This document shows positions 26,369 through 35,278 of a DNA stretch of 64,000 nucleotides, one piece after another. This DNA comes from an uncultured Caulobacteraceae bacterium. Lineage in GTDB: Bacteria > Pseudomonadota > Alphaproteobacteria > Caulobacterales > Caulobacteraceae. The stretch is taken from contig CAKZPF010000004.1 in assembly GCA_937138625.1 (NCBI GenBank), positions 434,001 to 498,000 of the forward strand, written 5' to 3'. Each line of letters begins with the position of its first letter. Position 1 is the stretch's first letter. The notes below the pieces were generated by a model. The model was not told the origin of the DNA. It saw nothing but the letters and a program-made list of their open reading frames with translations, and did not search any database. Position numbers and translations under genes: made by a program.

Positions 26369-26590
26369 ATGAAACATTTGACCAAACATATACTGGGGGC
26401 TTTTTTGGCCATCAGCTTGGTGTTGTTTTTGGCCATTGGCGTTTTCACAACCAGCGTTTCCCCTACTGCTGGGCTTTTGGACATGCGATTCAGCGCCTGC
26501 GCGCTCGGCCAAGGATTGGGTGACAGCTGCGCCCGCAATGACATCAGTCTGAAGATTGGTGGTCTGACCCTGTTTTCTTGGCGTCCCTAG
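26369..26590 (+). CDS. Small exported or membrane protein of unknown function
   Basis: 73 residues with a strongly hydrophobic N-terminal segment (about residues 9-30, signal peptide or anchor) and two cysteines in the remaining part (SACALG, DSCARND) that could form a disulfide in the periplasm. GGGAG lies upstream of ATG 26369. Its stop overlaps the convergent mnmC stop by 4 bp. I do not recognise a family. Confidence 0.5.
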   Translation: MKHLTKHILGAFLAISLVLFLAIGVFTTSVSPTAGLLDMRFSACALGQGLGDSCARNDISLKIGGLTLFSWRP

Positions 26591-28377
26591 TCAGGAAAAT
26601 GAGCCCGCACAAACCGGGTGGGATGAAAGTGCCGTACACCCTCCGATGACAAGGGCTGGGGGCGGCCGCTGATCTCAGCGACAATCTGTGCCGCCAATAT
26701 GGGCGCAAAGGTTAACCCCCGAGAGCCCAAGCCCCCCAGCACATAGATCCCGTCTGCTAATGGCCCGCAGATCGGCAAGCGATGGCGCGTGGTGGCCCGC
26801 ACACCCGCACGCCCCGTGTGCGGCTCCGAAAGCTCGGAGGCCAACGCGGGCAAGGCCTCCGCCAAGGTGTGTTGGTTATGCGTGTGGCCCTGGGGCGTGA
26901 CGGCCACGGTCTTAAATTCCGCCTCGTGGGTGGCCCCAAACACAACATCCGTGCCCAGCGGTACCACATAGCCCCCCCAACTCAGCGCCACCGGCAAGGG
27001 GTGATCGGGCCGCGCCACACTGACCTGACCCATGCTGGGCATGATCTCAAGGTCCGTCAACTTGCCCAAATCCACCCCATTGGCTAGGCAGATGACGTCA
27101 AAGGGGCCGTGGGTTTCGGTGGCTGTGGCCACCTGCCAATGTGTCCCCGCTCGCTGCCAGCCCGTCACCTGCGCCTTCACACGGGGCACATCGCGCAACA
27201 GCAACGCAATGGCCTGAACTGGTTTCAAATGCAGACACTCCGGCAGCCAAAGGGCGGACATCGCAATTGGGGTTTGCGCCCGCGCCGAGGCCTCCTGTGC
27301 AGTCAAGACCGATATTTCCCCATCCGCATATCGCCAGTGTTGCAAAAGACCGTGAAAACGGTCCCCATCTTTATCCGAGCGCGCCAGCTTCAAAAGCCCG
27401 CGCCCCGATATGGCCTGGGGGCAATGGCGATTGTAAAAGCCCGTCGCATACCGCCATGCCTGGGCATAGCTTTGCGGCAAGGCCCCATCCCCGCGATCCA
27501 GACGAGGACTGACCAATCCCACGGGGTTGCCACTGGCCCCACTGGCGGGGGTGTCGGCCTCGAACACCGTTACGTTATGTCCCGCCCCGTGCAGTTGGGC
27601 CGCGAGACAAGCGCCGGCTATGCCCGCCCCCACAACGGCCACTGATTTTGCCCCAGCGGGCCGGGACGCCAAAGGCCCTGGCCAGCGAGCCTCGAGACGT
27701 TCTCGTTTGCGACCAAAGCCTGGAACCTTGGTAACCGTAAATCCTGCGGCCGCCAAGCCTCGGCGCACCGCGCCCGCAACCGTAAAGGTGCCCACCGGCG
27801 CGCCGGGCGCAGACAGCCGGGCCATCTCTTTGTAGATGTCCTCCCGCCAGGCCTCCGGCCCTTTTTGCGGAGCAAAGCCATCCAGAAACCAAGCGTCCAC
27901 CGCTCCTGTCAAAAATGTCAGACCTGGCACCACATCCTGGTGGAGCACATCAAGGCTGAACCCCTCCTCAGGCCAAGCCAGATGGTGGCGACCATCCGCC
28001 TGCGGGGGCCATTGCGCCAAAAGCTGCTGTGACAGCGTTTCGATTTCGGGATCCAGAGTGTAAAAATCGGCATGGGCCCGCGCGGCGTCATTGCGTGCCA
28101 TGGGATAGGCTTCAAAACTGGTGACGTGCAGACGGTGCCCGGCGGGGCGATGCGCGCGCCACATGTGCCACAAGGCCAAAATGTTCAGCCCCGTGCCAAA
28201 GCCAACCTCGACGACATGCGTCAAGGCTTGGTTCGCAAACGCTTCGGGGAAATCGCATGCCCGCAGGAACACATCTCGGGCTTCGGCCAAGCCCCCTTCG
28301 GCAGAATAATAGACATCCCCCGTTTGCCGAGAGATCGGTCCAGAACGGGTCCAGATCAGGTCCGCTTTTCCCAACAT
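26587..28377 (-). CDS. mnmC: Bifunctional tRNA mnm5s2U biosynthesis protein MnmC
   Basis: Completes 5-methylaminomethyl-2-thiouridine at wobble position 34: the C-terminal oxidoreductase removes the carboxymethyl group and the N-terminal SAM-dependent domain methylates. Residues 1-230 contain VVEVGFGTGLNILALW and the catalytic AWFLDGFAPQKGPEAW; residues 240-590 form an FAD domain starting SVAVVGAGIAGACLAAQL. At 596 residues it is shorter than the roughly 668-residue enterobacterial protein but both domains look complete. GAGG precedes ATG 28377. Confidence 0.93.
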   Translation of the reverse strand: MLGKADLIWTRSGPISRQTGDVYYSAEGGLAEARDVFLRACDFPEAFANQALTHVVEVGFGTGLNILALWHMWRAHRPAGHRLHVTSFEAYPMARNDAARAHADFYTLDPEIETLSQQLLAQWPPQADGRHHLAWPEEGFSLDVLHQDVVPGLTFLTGAVDAWFLDGFAPQKGPEAWREDIYKEMARLSAPGAPVGTFTVAGAVRRGLAAAGFTVTKVPGFGRKRERLEARWPGPLASRPAGAKSVAVVGAGIAGACLAAQLHGAGHNVTVFEADTPASGASGNPVGLVSPRLDRGDGALPQSYAQAWRYATGFYNRHCPQAISGRGLLKLARSDKDGDRFHGLLQHWRYADGEISVLTAQEASARAQTPIAMSALWLPECLHLKPVQAIALLLRDVPRVKAQVTGWQRAGTHWQVATATETHGPFDVICLANGVDLGKLTDLEIMPSMGQVSVARPDHPLPVALSWGGYVVPLGTDVVFGATHEAEFKTVAVTPQGHTHNQHTLAEALPALASELSEPHTGRAGVRATTRHRLPICGPLADGIYVLGGLGSRGLTFAPILAAQIVAEISGRPQPLSSEGVRHFHPTRFVRAHFPD

Positions 28378-28412
28378 CTCAAAACCTCATGCTGTCGTGA
28401 GCACCCAGCATA

Positions 28413-28443
28413 AAAAAAAGGGGCCGCCGCAGCAGCCCCTTTT
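28413..28443 (-). terminator. Terminator after the small lipoprotein gene
   Basis: On the minus strand GGGGC, 9-nt loop, GCCCC, followed by T8 (complement of 28412-28419). Confidence 0.82.
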
Positions 28444-28460
28444 CCAAAATTACTAAGCGC

Positions 28461-28763
28461 TTAGTGAGCGGCTTCGTCTTTTTTGTCGCCGTCCATGGCT
28501 TCCTTAGCGTCTTCCATGGCGCCTTCGGTGGCAGCAGCAGCATCATCAGCAGCATCCGACACAGCGTTGGCAGCATCTTCGGCGGCATCAGCCACAGACG
28601 CGGCAGCCGCATCAGCAGCAGCAGCGGCATCTTCGGTCATGGTCTCAGCACCAGCACCGGCTTCGGCTTCGTCGGCGGTTTGGGCAGCTTGGCCACAGGC
28701 GGTCAGAGCCAGGGCCATAGCGGCGCCACCGGCGAACAGAACTTTACGCAGAGCTTCAGTCAT
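28461..28763 (-). CDS. Small Ala-rich lipoprotein
   Basis: A 100-residue exported lipoprotein. The signal sequence ends in a lipobox (LTAC, Cys about residue 23). The mature part is an almost continuous Ala/Asp/Glu-rich helix with ADAAAAS and DAADDAAAA repeats and a charged end. AAAGGA lies upstream of the ATG, and a strong terminator follows, so it is a monocistronic gene. Such low-complexity lipoproteins are common in Alphaproteobacteria; function unknown. The nucleotide repeats (GCAGC) make it prone to length change. Confidence 0.75.
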   Translation of the reverse strand: MTEALRKVLFAGGAAMALALTACGQAAQTADEAEAGAGAETMTEDAAAAADAAAASVADAAEDAANAVSDAADDAAAATEGAMEDAKEAMDGDKKDEAAH

Positions 28764-28946
28764 TTTCGTTTCCTTTGTGCACTTGTATTTGGAACTTGCA
28801 TCCAGATTGCGCGCTTACGCACGCGCAGCCTCCGCCATTAGCGCGTTATCATATGAAACGCAAGCGTTTCTCTGTTGCACAAAGCCCACAGCAGACAATT
28901 GTTTTTTCTTGAAATTTAGCGGACCTGAGCCGACAAAAGCCGTGTT

Positions 28947-29819
28947 TTATCCAGCATCTGGCGGGATCGCGGTCAAAACAGCCTCGAGATCAGCAAAGCT
29001 GGGCTGCATGGGCGAGGGCACATTGCCGCGACCGATTTCCACAGAAATCTGCGCCGCGTTACCATGAAGATGTGCCACCAAGACAGATTGGATAATTTGG
29101 TAAAAGGCAGCCTCTTCTTCGACAATGCCCTTCAGGCGTGACGCCATGGGCCCGACCAAGCCGTACGCCAAGAACACGCCCAAAAAGGTCCCCACCAGGG
29201 CCGAGCCGATCAATTTCCCCAAGTACTCGGGCGGCTCGGAAATCGCGCCCATGGTTTTGATCACCCCCAACACGGCGGCCACAATCCCAAGCGCCGGCAA
29301 AGCATCCGCCATGTTTTGCAGCGTGTGCGCCGGAGCATCGGCCTCGTGATGGTGCTTTTCCAACTGTTTTTCCATGGCGTCTTCGACCTGGTGTGGGTCT
29401 TCGAGGTTCATGGTCATCATCCGCAAGGTGTCACAGATGAAATCCACCGCGAAATGGTCTTTGACGATTTTGGGATAGCGCGTAAAAATCGCGCTTTCTG
29501 TTGGATTTTCGATGTGGCTTTCAAGGGCAATCACACCCTTGGATTTCATCGTCTTGGTCAGCAAAAACAGCAGTGACAGCAGGTCTTGATAGTCCTGGGC
29601 TTTCCACTTGGGACCGGCAAAGATCTTGCCCAAACCGGCCATGGTCCCTTTGATCACCACCACACTGTTACCGGTCAACAAGGCCGCAATGGCCGCGCCG
29701 CCGATCATCATCATCTCAAACGGCAAGGCCTGGATGATCACATCCATGTGTCCACCGGCCAGCAGGTACCCGCCGAACACCATGGCAAACAAGGTTATGA
29801 TGCCGATAATTTGAAACAT
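28947..29819 (-). CDS. motA: Flagellar motor stator protein MotA
   Basis: Proton-channel stator subunit that works with MotB to turn the flagellar rotor. The 290-residue protein has two N-terminal helices (about 1-22 and 33-50), a cytoplasmic loop (about 60-170) with conserved charged residues, and two C-terminal helices around PALGIVAAVLGVIKTMG and GTFLGVFLAYGLVGP that carry the conserved prolines. motB is not adjacent, which is unusual because motA-motB are normally paired. A purine-rich 187-bp region precedes the gene. Confidence 0.95.
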   Translation of the reverse strand: MFQIIGIITLFAMVFGGYLLAGGHMDVIIQALPFEMMMIGGAAIAALLTGNSVVVIKGTMAGLGKIFAGPKWKAQDYQDLLSLLFLLTKTMKSKGVIALESHIENPTESAIFTRYPKIVKDHFAVDFICDTLRMMTMNLEDPHQVEDAMEKQLEKHHHEADAPAHTLQNMADALPALGIVAAVLGVIKTMGAISEPPEYLGKLIGSALVGTFLGVFLAYGLVGPMASRLKGIVEEEAAFYQIIQSVLVAHLHGNAAQISVEIGRGNVPSPMQPSFADLEAVLTAIPPDAG

Positions 29820-30006
29820 GTGGGGCCACCAACCCTATGGTTTTTTCTTTTGCTTAGGCAGCATCATGCCCCATAAGCATTAACCATGGGTTTTCAGAAC
29901 AAAAAAAGAGGTCATCAAGAGGTTAAATACCAAGAAAAGAGAAAAGAAACCGAACGCCAACCTCGCTTTTACAGATCATAAATTCGTGAAATCCTAACTA
30001 TGAAAT

Positions 30007-30975
30007 CTAGCGGATATGAGGGGTCAGAAAGTCTTGGACATTCTGCCAAAACCGTGCACGCACATCATCGGTTTCATGCAACAGCTCGTGACGCGCGCCA
30101 TCAAACGCAACAAACTTGGCGTGGAATATACGTGCACACGCGGCTTCGGCCATATCGGCACGGACCAAGGCATCCGGACGCGCCGACTGCACCAATATTG
30201 GGGCTGAGATCGCCTCAAAGGCTGCCGGTGCCCAAATATGCTTGAGAAGTCTATAAGATTGCGACAACCACCCCACTGTGACCCCGCCGAGCTGTAAGGC
30301 CGGCTCGGCACGCATATAGGCTTGTGAACGTTGAAAGCGCGCTTCGTCATGAGTTAGCGTGGTCTTGGCAAAAACTTCCACCAACGGGTCCGTGGCTCGT
30401 CCGGGAACATAAGCTGTGCCGAGGCGCATCCTCATCATCACACTCACGATAGCTTGCGCGGCTTGAGATGATATAGCGCCCGTATTGATGCCCAGCATCG
30501 GCGAAGACAACACCGCCGCCTTTACATCCAACATCCCCGTTTGCAAGGCCCGCACCGCCAAGGCCCCGCCCATACTGTGAGCCAACACCCACAGCGGACG
30601 ACCACAGACAGACACCGAGGCCGTCAAAACACGGCGCAGATCTTTAAGTGCGGCCTCATAGCTGTCGATGTGCCCCTTCATAGGGTCGTCCAGCAAGCGG
30701 CCCGAACGCCCCTGTCCACGCCAATCCAGCGTCAGAACCCCATAACCAAAACCTTGTAGGTCACAGATGGTCTCGAAGTGCTTTTCGATAAAATCCGCCC
30801 GTCCCGACAACAACAGGACCACGCCTTTGGCAGGGATGTCAGACAACGGCGGGGCATAAGCCCAGCGGATGGGCACATCCGCCTCACCCGCCAGCCAATG
30901 GGCCGTGATCCCTTGGGGCGTTGGCGCCCCGGGCAGAAAGGTCAAGGGCGCAGCGGGCCCCACCTCGGGTTTCAT
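30007..30975 (-). CDS. Alpha/beta hydrolase, lysophospholipase-like
   Basis: A 322-residue serine hydrolase of the PldB/monoacylglycerol-lipase type (Hydrolase_4). It has LLSGRADFIEKHFETI, LTLDWRGQGRSGR and the nucleophile elbow AHSMGGA; Asp and His of the triad are likely in SARPDALV and GARHELLHE near the C-terminus. No signal peptide. It is the last gene of a minus-strand set after the SCP2-domain protein, suggesting lipid metabolism. The substrate is not predictable. Confidence 0.85.
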   Translation of the reverse strand: MKPEVGPAAPLTFLPGAPTPQGITAHWLAGEADVPIRWAYAPPLSDIPAKGVVLLLSGRADFIEKHFETICDLQGFGYGVLTLDWRGQGRSGRLLDDPMKGHIDSYEAALKDLRRVLTASVSVCGRPLWVLAHSMGGALAVRALQTGMLDVKAAVLSSPMLGINTGAISSQAAQAIVSVMMRMRLGTAYVPGRATDPLVEVFAKTTLTHDEARFQRSQAYMRAEPALQLGGVTVGWLSQSYRLLKHIWAPAAFEAISAPILVQSARPDALVRADMAEAACARIFHAKFVAFDGARHELLHETDDVRARFWQNVQDFLTPHIR

Positions 30976-30996
30976 TCTGGATTTGCCCGGTACCGC

Positions 30997-31314
30997 CTAA
31001 GCGCGCGCCTTGGCCAATAACGGCTGAAGTTTCATGGCCAGGCCCATATCACCGGCCACCTTCAATTTGCCTGACATAAAGGCCATGGTGGGGTCCATCT
31101 GGCCGCTGACAATGGCTTTGAAATCCGACATGCTGACGGTGATGGTGCAATCGGCGTCCTTGTCTTCATTGGTCACCGTGTTGGGCACTCCCGTACCGTC
31201 CACATAGACAACGCCAGTGTCCGGAAAAACAAATTTCAGGGTTTTGCCGATGCCGGCATCGTCACCGACGGCCTCGCGCATGCGGCCCGTAATCATTTCA
31301 AGATCGTCTGACAT
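30997..31314 (-). CDS. SCP2 sterol-carrier-domain protein
   Basis: A 105-residue soluble lipid-binding protein. The SCP2 pattern is visible as VVYVDGTG, DCTITVSMSDFKAIVSGQMDP, here as blocks CTITVSMSDF and GQMDPTMAFMSGKLKVAGDMGLAMKL. Such proteins bind fatty acyl chains or ubiquinone-like lipids. It lies between the methyltransferase and the hydrolase genes with 20-21 bp gaps, so the three genes probably form one transcript. Confidence 0.9.
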   Translation of the reverse strand: MSDDLEMITGRMREAVGDDAGIGKTLKFVFPDTGVVYVDGTGVPNTVTNEDKDADCTITVSMSDFKAIVSGQMDPTMAFMSGKLKVAGDMGLAMKLQPLLAKARA

Positions 31315-31334
31315 GGTGGTCTCCTGTGGTGTGA

Positions 31335-32240
31335 TTATCCGTCTGTTGAAGGCTTGCGAAACAGCAGGGTCATGCGATCGCTCTCGCCCATGACATCATA
31401 GGGCGCGTGATTAAACTCAGGGTTTGGGGCCTCGCCAGGGGCTGATGATCGCCGCACCGGCGGCAGGGTCCAGACTCCAAAGGGGTGGTCCTTGGTGTCT
31501 GCCGGATTGGCATTGATCTCGGAACTGTCAACAAGCTCAAAGCCCGCCTCCTTGGCCAGGCGCATGACATAAGCCTCGCGCACATACCCATTACGCGCTA
31601 AAGGGTCAGCCGGCTTATCGGCGTTGGCGCGATGCTCAACGATGCCAAAATGCCCGCCCGGCTTAAGCGCGGCATAGACATCCGCAAACACCTTTTCCGC
31701 ATATCCCGCATTGAGCCAGTTGTGGATGTTGCGAAAGGTCATGGCCAGATCGACGCTGTTTTCAGGCGCCAAAGCCTTGCTGTCGGGGCCCAGGGCCACC
31801 AGCGTGATATCGCCATAACGCACGGGACCTTGGACGAAACTCTGCTGATACTCAGTCAGGCTATCGCGCACAAAGGCATTGGTTTCCGCCATTTTGGGGT
31901 CAAAGTGGGCGGCAATCAGCTGCCCTTTGCCACGTGCCAAGTAGGGGGCCAGGATTTGGCTGTACCAGCCGCCGCCGGGCCACAGCTCCAGGACGGTCAT
32001 ATCCGGCTGTAGCCCAAAAAACTGCAAGGTCTCTTTGGGGTGACGCCATTGGTCGCGGCCAGCATCTTGGCTGCGCCACTTGCCATCTATGGCCCAGTCC
32101 AACAGGGCCTCAGGCGTGGCCACAGGCTGATTGAGTTCTGAGTCAGAAGTTGGGGGCGCAGGCTCGCACGCCGCCAAGGTCAAACTGATGGCAAGACCAG
32201 CACAGGCGGTTAATCGTGCACAAGAAAACATCTTTGACAT
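31335..32240 (-). CDS. Exported predicted methyltransferase (lipoprotein)
   Basis: A 301-residue protein with a signal sequence and lipobox (LAAC, Cys about residue 25) followed by a class I methyltransferase-like fold: TVLELWPGGGWYSQILAPYL (SAM-binding motif I as LELWPGGGW), FRNIHNW and LKPGGHFGIVEHRA. It resembles COG4798 predicted methyltransferases, which often carry export signals. A periplasmic SAM-dependent enzyme is puzzling because SAM is cytosolic, so the fold may have another role. Confidence 0.82.
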   Translation of the reverse strand: MSKMFSCARLTACAGLAISLTLAACEPAPPTSDSELNQPVATPEALLDWAIDGKWRSQDAGRDQWRHPKETLQFFGLQPDMTVLELWPGGGWYSQILAPYLARGKGQLIAAHFDPKMAETNAFVRDSLTEYQQSFVQGPVRYGDITLVALGPDSKALAPENSVDLAMTFRNIHNWLNAGYAEKVFADVYAALKPGGHFGIVEHRANADKPADPLARNGYVREAYVMRLAKEAGFELVDSSEINANPADTKDHPFGVWTLPPVRRSSAPGEAPNPEFNHAPYDVMGESDRMTLLFRKPSTDG

Positions 32241-32300
32241 ATACCAGGGCTAAGCGGCAGAGTGTGGCTTGTCAATTGGCTTTGCCCACCATGACGGACT

Positions 32301-33572
32301 TTACATCTGGTTCAGGGTCAGACCCTTTAAGCGGTCGGATAAAACATCGTCCATCAACACTTGGTTCATATTGGCACCCGTAACATTGGCCCCACGCAGG
32401 TCTGCCTGGCTGAACACGGCTTGGCTGAGATTGGCACCGCTAAAGTCCGCATCCCGCAGGCAGGTTTCGCTGAGGTCTGAGGGCAAAATCCGATCCCCAT
32501 TCAGCAACAACGGCGAAACATCGGCACCGCGTAAATCCGCGCCTTGCAGGCGCGCACCACGCAAGCGAATGCCTCGTAAATCTGCGCGTTTCAAATTGGC
32601 CATACGCAAATCTGCATAGTCCATTTGTGCGCCCTGCAATTGAGCGCCTTCTAAATTCATACCGTACAAAATGGCGCGCCGTGCCTGCAGGTCCGACAAA
32701 CTGTACGACATCATGGATTGCAGCCGCCGCAAATCAGCCCCATCAAAGCGCGCAGCACCACCCTCGGCCCCTTGGGTTTCCAACCATTTTTCATGAGCAG
32801 CCACCATGGCTTCAAGCTCTGAGATCTTAAAAGCGGGCCCTTGGGGTTCATCGGTCAAAGCCCCGGCAAGATCGGCGCCCTCTTGATTGCACTGCTGCAG
32901 GCGTGCGCCCACCAGCACGACATCGCGCAAATTGGCCTCTTTCATATTGGCGCCCGATACATCAGCGTTTTCTAAATTGGCGCCGCAGAAGTTGGCTCCT
33001 TGTAAGTTGGCCCGTACCAGGCGCGCCCCCCGCAGTATGGCATCACGAAAATCCGCCTGTCCGGCTTTCAAGCCTTGCAGGCGTGAACGTTCAAGATTTG
33101 CCCCCTGGAAAATGGCGCCTTCGGCTTCGCTCGCGCGCGCCTGATGGTGCAACACCCGGAAGCCGTGCTCGGGGTCACGCTCGGCCACCACCCCTTCGCG
33201 CATGTCGCTCTCGAAAAGGTCAGCGTTGGTCATGTTGGCCCCGCGCAAAATCACGCCACGCATGTCAGCCCGTCGCAGCCCCGCCCCTTGCAGCTGGGCC
33301 CGCGTCATGTCTGCCCCATAGAAAATGGCACTGTCGAGCTTGGCCCCTTGTAAATTGGTTTCAAACAGCACGCTGGCGGTAAAATTGGCGTCTTGGAGGT
33401 TCCGGCCCGAGAGATCCAGGCCCGAGAGATCCACATAAGACAAATCCGCGCGCTCGCCGCCCTTCCGTCCCGACCACAACCGTTCATGTTTGGCACAAAT
33501 GATGTCCACTTCCGTTTGGCTGATGTCTCGGCATTGGATCAGGTCAACGGGCTTTTGCTGAGCATTGTTCAT
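32301..33572 (-). CDS. Pentapeptide-repeat protein
   Basis: 423 residues dominated by A(D/N)LXX repeats in three blocks (about residues 45-115, 140-215 and 300-410), which should fold as right-handed quadrilateral beta helices. Regions between them (for example EAMVAAHEKWLETQG near 250) are not repeats. No signal peptide or membrane segment. Some pentapeptide proteins mimic DNA and protect gyrase; nothing here shows that role. It follows the ribD fragment after about 100 bp in the same direction. Confidence 0.9.
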   Translation of the reverse strand: MNNAQQKPVDLIQCRDISQTEVDIICAKHERLWSGRKGGERADLSYVDLSGLDLSGRNLQDANFTASVLFETNLQGAKLDSAIFYGADMTRAQLQGAGLRRADMRGVILRGANMTNADLFESDMREGVVAERDPEHGFRVLHHQARASEAEGAIFQGANLERSRLQGLKAGQADFRDAILRGARLVRANLQGANFCGANLENADVSGANMKEANLRDVVLVGARLQQCNQEGADLAGALTDEPQGPAFKISELEAMVAAHEKWLETQGAEGGAARFDGADLRRLQSMMSYSLSDLQARRAILYGMNLEGAQLQGAQMDYADLRMANLKRADLRGIRLRGARLQGADLRGADVSPLLLNGDRILPSDLSETCLRDADFSGANLSQAVFSQADLRGANVTGANMNQVLMDDVLSDRLKGLTLNQM

Positions 33573-33673
33573 AAGGGTCTCTGCGGCTTAAAAAAACACC
33601 TAAAGACCACAATACAAGAGGGCCTTTAAGGAACCGCTAAAATTCAGCTCGACATCAACCCATGGTTGCGCGC

Positions 33674-34273
33674 CTAAATGGCTTCCGGACTGCCCGGTTT
33701 GACCCACAAGCAGGTCTCGGGGCCCTGGGCGTATCGTTGTATCGCCTGCTCAGCGGTTTCTCCAGCCCGCAGGACAAACGGCGCATCACACCCTTGCCCA
33801 TCCAGGCTTTCCACCACCAGAGGCTGCCCTGTGCGCAGTTTATGAAAAAATCCGGCCATGACCTCGGCGGCCTCATCAGCCATCACGCCCACCGTGGTGG
33901 CAATGCCTGCGGCCTGAAGTCGCACCAGACTTTGGCCAGCGGTGCGCGGATCGGGATCTGGGGTCGCCACCACCACCCGCGCGGGCTTGGCTGCCAAGAT
34001 GGCCTCGACACACGGCGGCGTTTGGCCGTGATGGGCACAGGGCTCGAGGGTCACATAAACCGTGCTGCCTTGAGCTTGGGCACCGGCTTGGCGCAGGGCT
34101 TGGGGTTCCGCATGGGGGCGGCCGCCATCACCGGTAGCCCCTTGGCCTACCACCTGCCCCGCCTTGACGATCACACAGCCAACGGCCGGATTGGGAGCGG
34201 TGCGGCCCTGTTGGGCGCGGGCCAACGCCAAAGCCTGCCCCATAAAGCGGCGATCATCGGGGCTGTCGATCAC
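33674..34273 (-). CDS. RibD-like deaminase domain lacking the reductase domain
   Basis: Cytidine-deaminase-fold protein resembling the N-terminal half of RibD, which deaminates the riboflavin pyrimidine intermediate. Zinc ligands are visible in HAEPQAL and PCAHHGQTPPC, and APNPAVGCVIV is typical. RibD normally continues with a reductase of about 200 residues; here the frame keeps the linker KLRTGQPLV and SLDG, then ends after about 40 unrelated residues. A domain loss or a stand-alone deaminase is possible. The start is GTG 34273, overlapping the gpmA stop as GTGA, so translation is coupled. Confidence 0.8.
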   Translation of the reverse strand: MIDSPDDRRFMGQALALARAQQGRTAPNPAVGCVIVKAGQVVGQGATGDGGRPHAEPQALRQAGAQAQGSTVYVTLEPCAHHGQTPPCVEAILAAKPARVVVATPDPDPRTAGQSLVRLQAAGIATTVGVMADEAAEVMAGFFHKLRTGQPLVVESLDGQGCDAPFVLRAGETAEQAIQRYAQGPETCLWVKPGSPEAI

Positions 34274-34992
34274 GCAAATTCCGGCAGTGGCTGGGCCCGT
34301 TCCGCATCAAGATAGCGCGCGGCTTTCGGCGTGCCCTGGGCATCCAAGTTCAGCAACATGGGGTTACCAGTGGGGATTTCCAGCTTGACGATCTCCTCGT
34401 TCGAGATGCCCATCAGATGCTTCACCAAAGCCCGCAAGCTGTTGCCATGGGCGGCGACCAGAACGGTTTTTCCCGCCTGGACATGGGGGAAAATCTCCTG
34501 CTGCCAATAGGGCACCACGCGATCCAATGTGGTCTTCAACGATTCTGTCGCCGGCAAGGCTTCGGCGGGCAAATGTGCGTACCGCCGGTCTTTGCAGGGG
34601 TTGACCGGGTTGTCCGCTGCCAAAGGGGGCGGGGGGGTGTCATAGGACCGCCGCCAGATTTTCAACTGCGCCTCGCCATGTTCGGCGGCAACCTCGGTTT
34701 TGTTCAAGCCGGTCAAAGCGCCGTAATGGCGCTCGTTTAGGCGCCAATCCAGGGTTTGCGGCACATACACCTGGTTCAATTCCTCAAGGGACAACCACAG
34801 GGTCCGCACGGCACGGGTCAGCACGCTGCCAAAGGCCTGATCGATCTCAAGACCCGCCTGTTTCATCAGCTGCCCCGCTTTGCGGGCTTGGGCCTCGCCG
34901 TCCGCAGTCAGGTTCACATCCACCCAACCCGTAAAACGATTTTCCAAATTCCATTGGCTTTGGCCATGACGGATAAGAATAAGCTGAGCCAT
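34270..34992 (-). CDS. gpmA: 2,3-bisphosphoglycerate-dependent phosphoglycerate mutase
   Basis: Interconverts 3- and 2-phosphoglycerate in glycolysis. The 240-residue protein begins with LILIRHGQSQWNLENRFTGW, containing the catalytic RHG histidine, and continues with LNERHYGALTGLNK and VLVAAHGNSLRALVKHL, which carries the second catalytic His. Length is normal. It overlaps the ribD-like gene by 4 bp. Confidence 0.96.
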   Translation of the reverse strand: MAQLILIRHGQSQWNLENRFTGWVDVNLTADGEAQARKAGQLMKQAGLEIDQAFGSVLTRAVRTLWLSLEELNQVYVPQTLDWRLNERHYGALTGLNKTEVAAEHGEAQLKIWRRSYDTPPPPLAADNPVNPCKDRRYAHLPAEALPATESLKTTLDRVVPYWQQEIFPHVQAGKTVLVAAHGNSLRALVKHLMGISNEEIVKLEIPTGNPMLLNLDAQGTPKAARYLDAERAQPLPEFA

Positions 34993-35134
34993 GGGCTCCT
35001 CCTGTGCTGTAAGATGCCAAAGGCATAAGAACTTATGTCAAAAATGGCAAGACGGCTCGCACGATTGGCGATAGAGACTGCCGATAGGGTTGAACTGGCT
35101 TTTCTTGGCATCACAACTGCGCTAAAGACCGCCT

Positions 35135-35278
35135 ATGCCCGATCGGATCTTTTACCCCTTGATGTTTGTGCTCAGCCTGTTGGTGGTGCTGGCGGCCCTG
35201 GTATGGCCTGTGGGCATCGGAGCTGAAAACCCGCCCGAGATCCAACGCGTTTTGCACATGATCGGATTGGACTCATGA
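35135..35278 (+). CDS. 47-residue single-pass membrane peptide upstream of kdsD
   Basis: Short frame beginning MPDRIFYPLMFVLSLL, with a hydrophobic helix (about residues 6-28) and a polar C-terminus ending HMIGLDS. Its TGA overlaps the kdsD ATG (ATGA at 35275-35278), the usual sign of translational coupling, which supports it being translated. No SD site is obvious. It may belong to the Kdo/LPS pathway by position only; I do not recognise a family. Confidence 0.5.
   Translation: MPDRIFYPLMFVLSLLVVLAALVWPVGIGAENPPEIQRVLHMIGLDS

Noticed and set aside
28461-28763. CRISPR or tandem repeat array in the GCAGC-rich stretch
   Set aside because: The repeats are codon-level Ala repeats within a lipoprotein gene. 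No CRISPR array is visible anywhere in the window.
28483-29067. Long plus-strand Ala/Ser-rich frame
   Set aside because: It is the antisense of the low-complexity lipoprotein gene and the end of motA.
33573-33673. Missing reductase half of RibD hidden by a frameshift
   Set aside because: Only about 100 bp separate the ribD-like stop from the pentapeptide gene, too short for the 200-residue domain in any frame.
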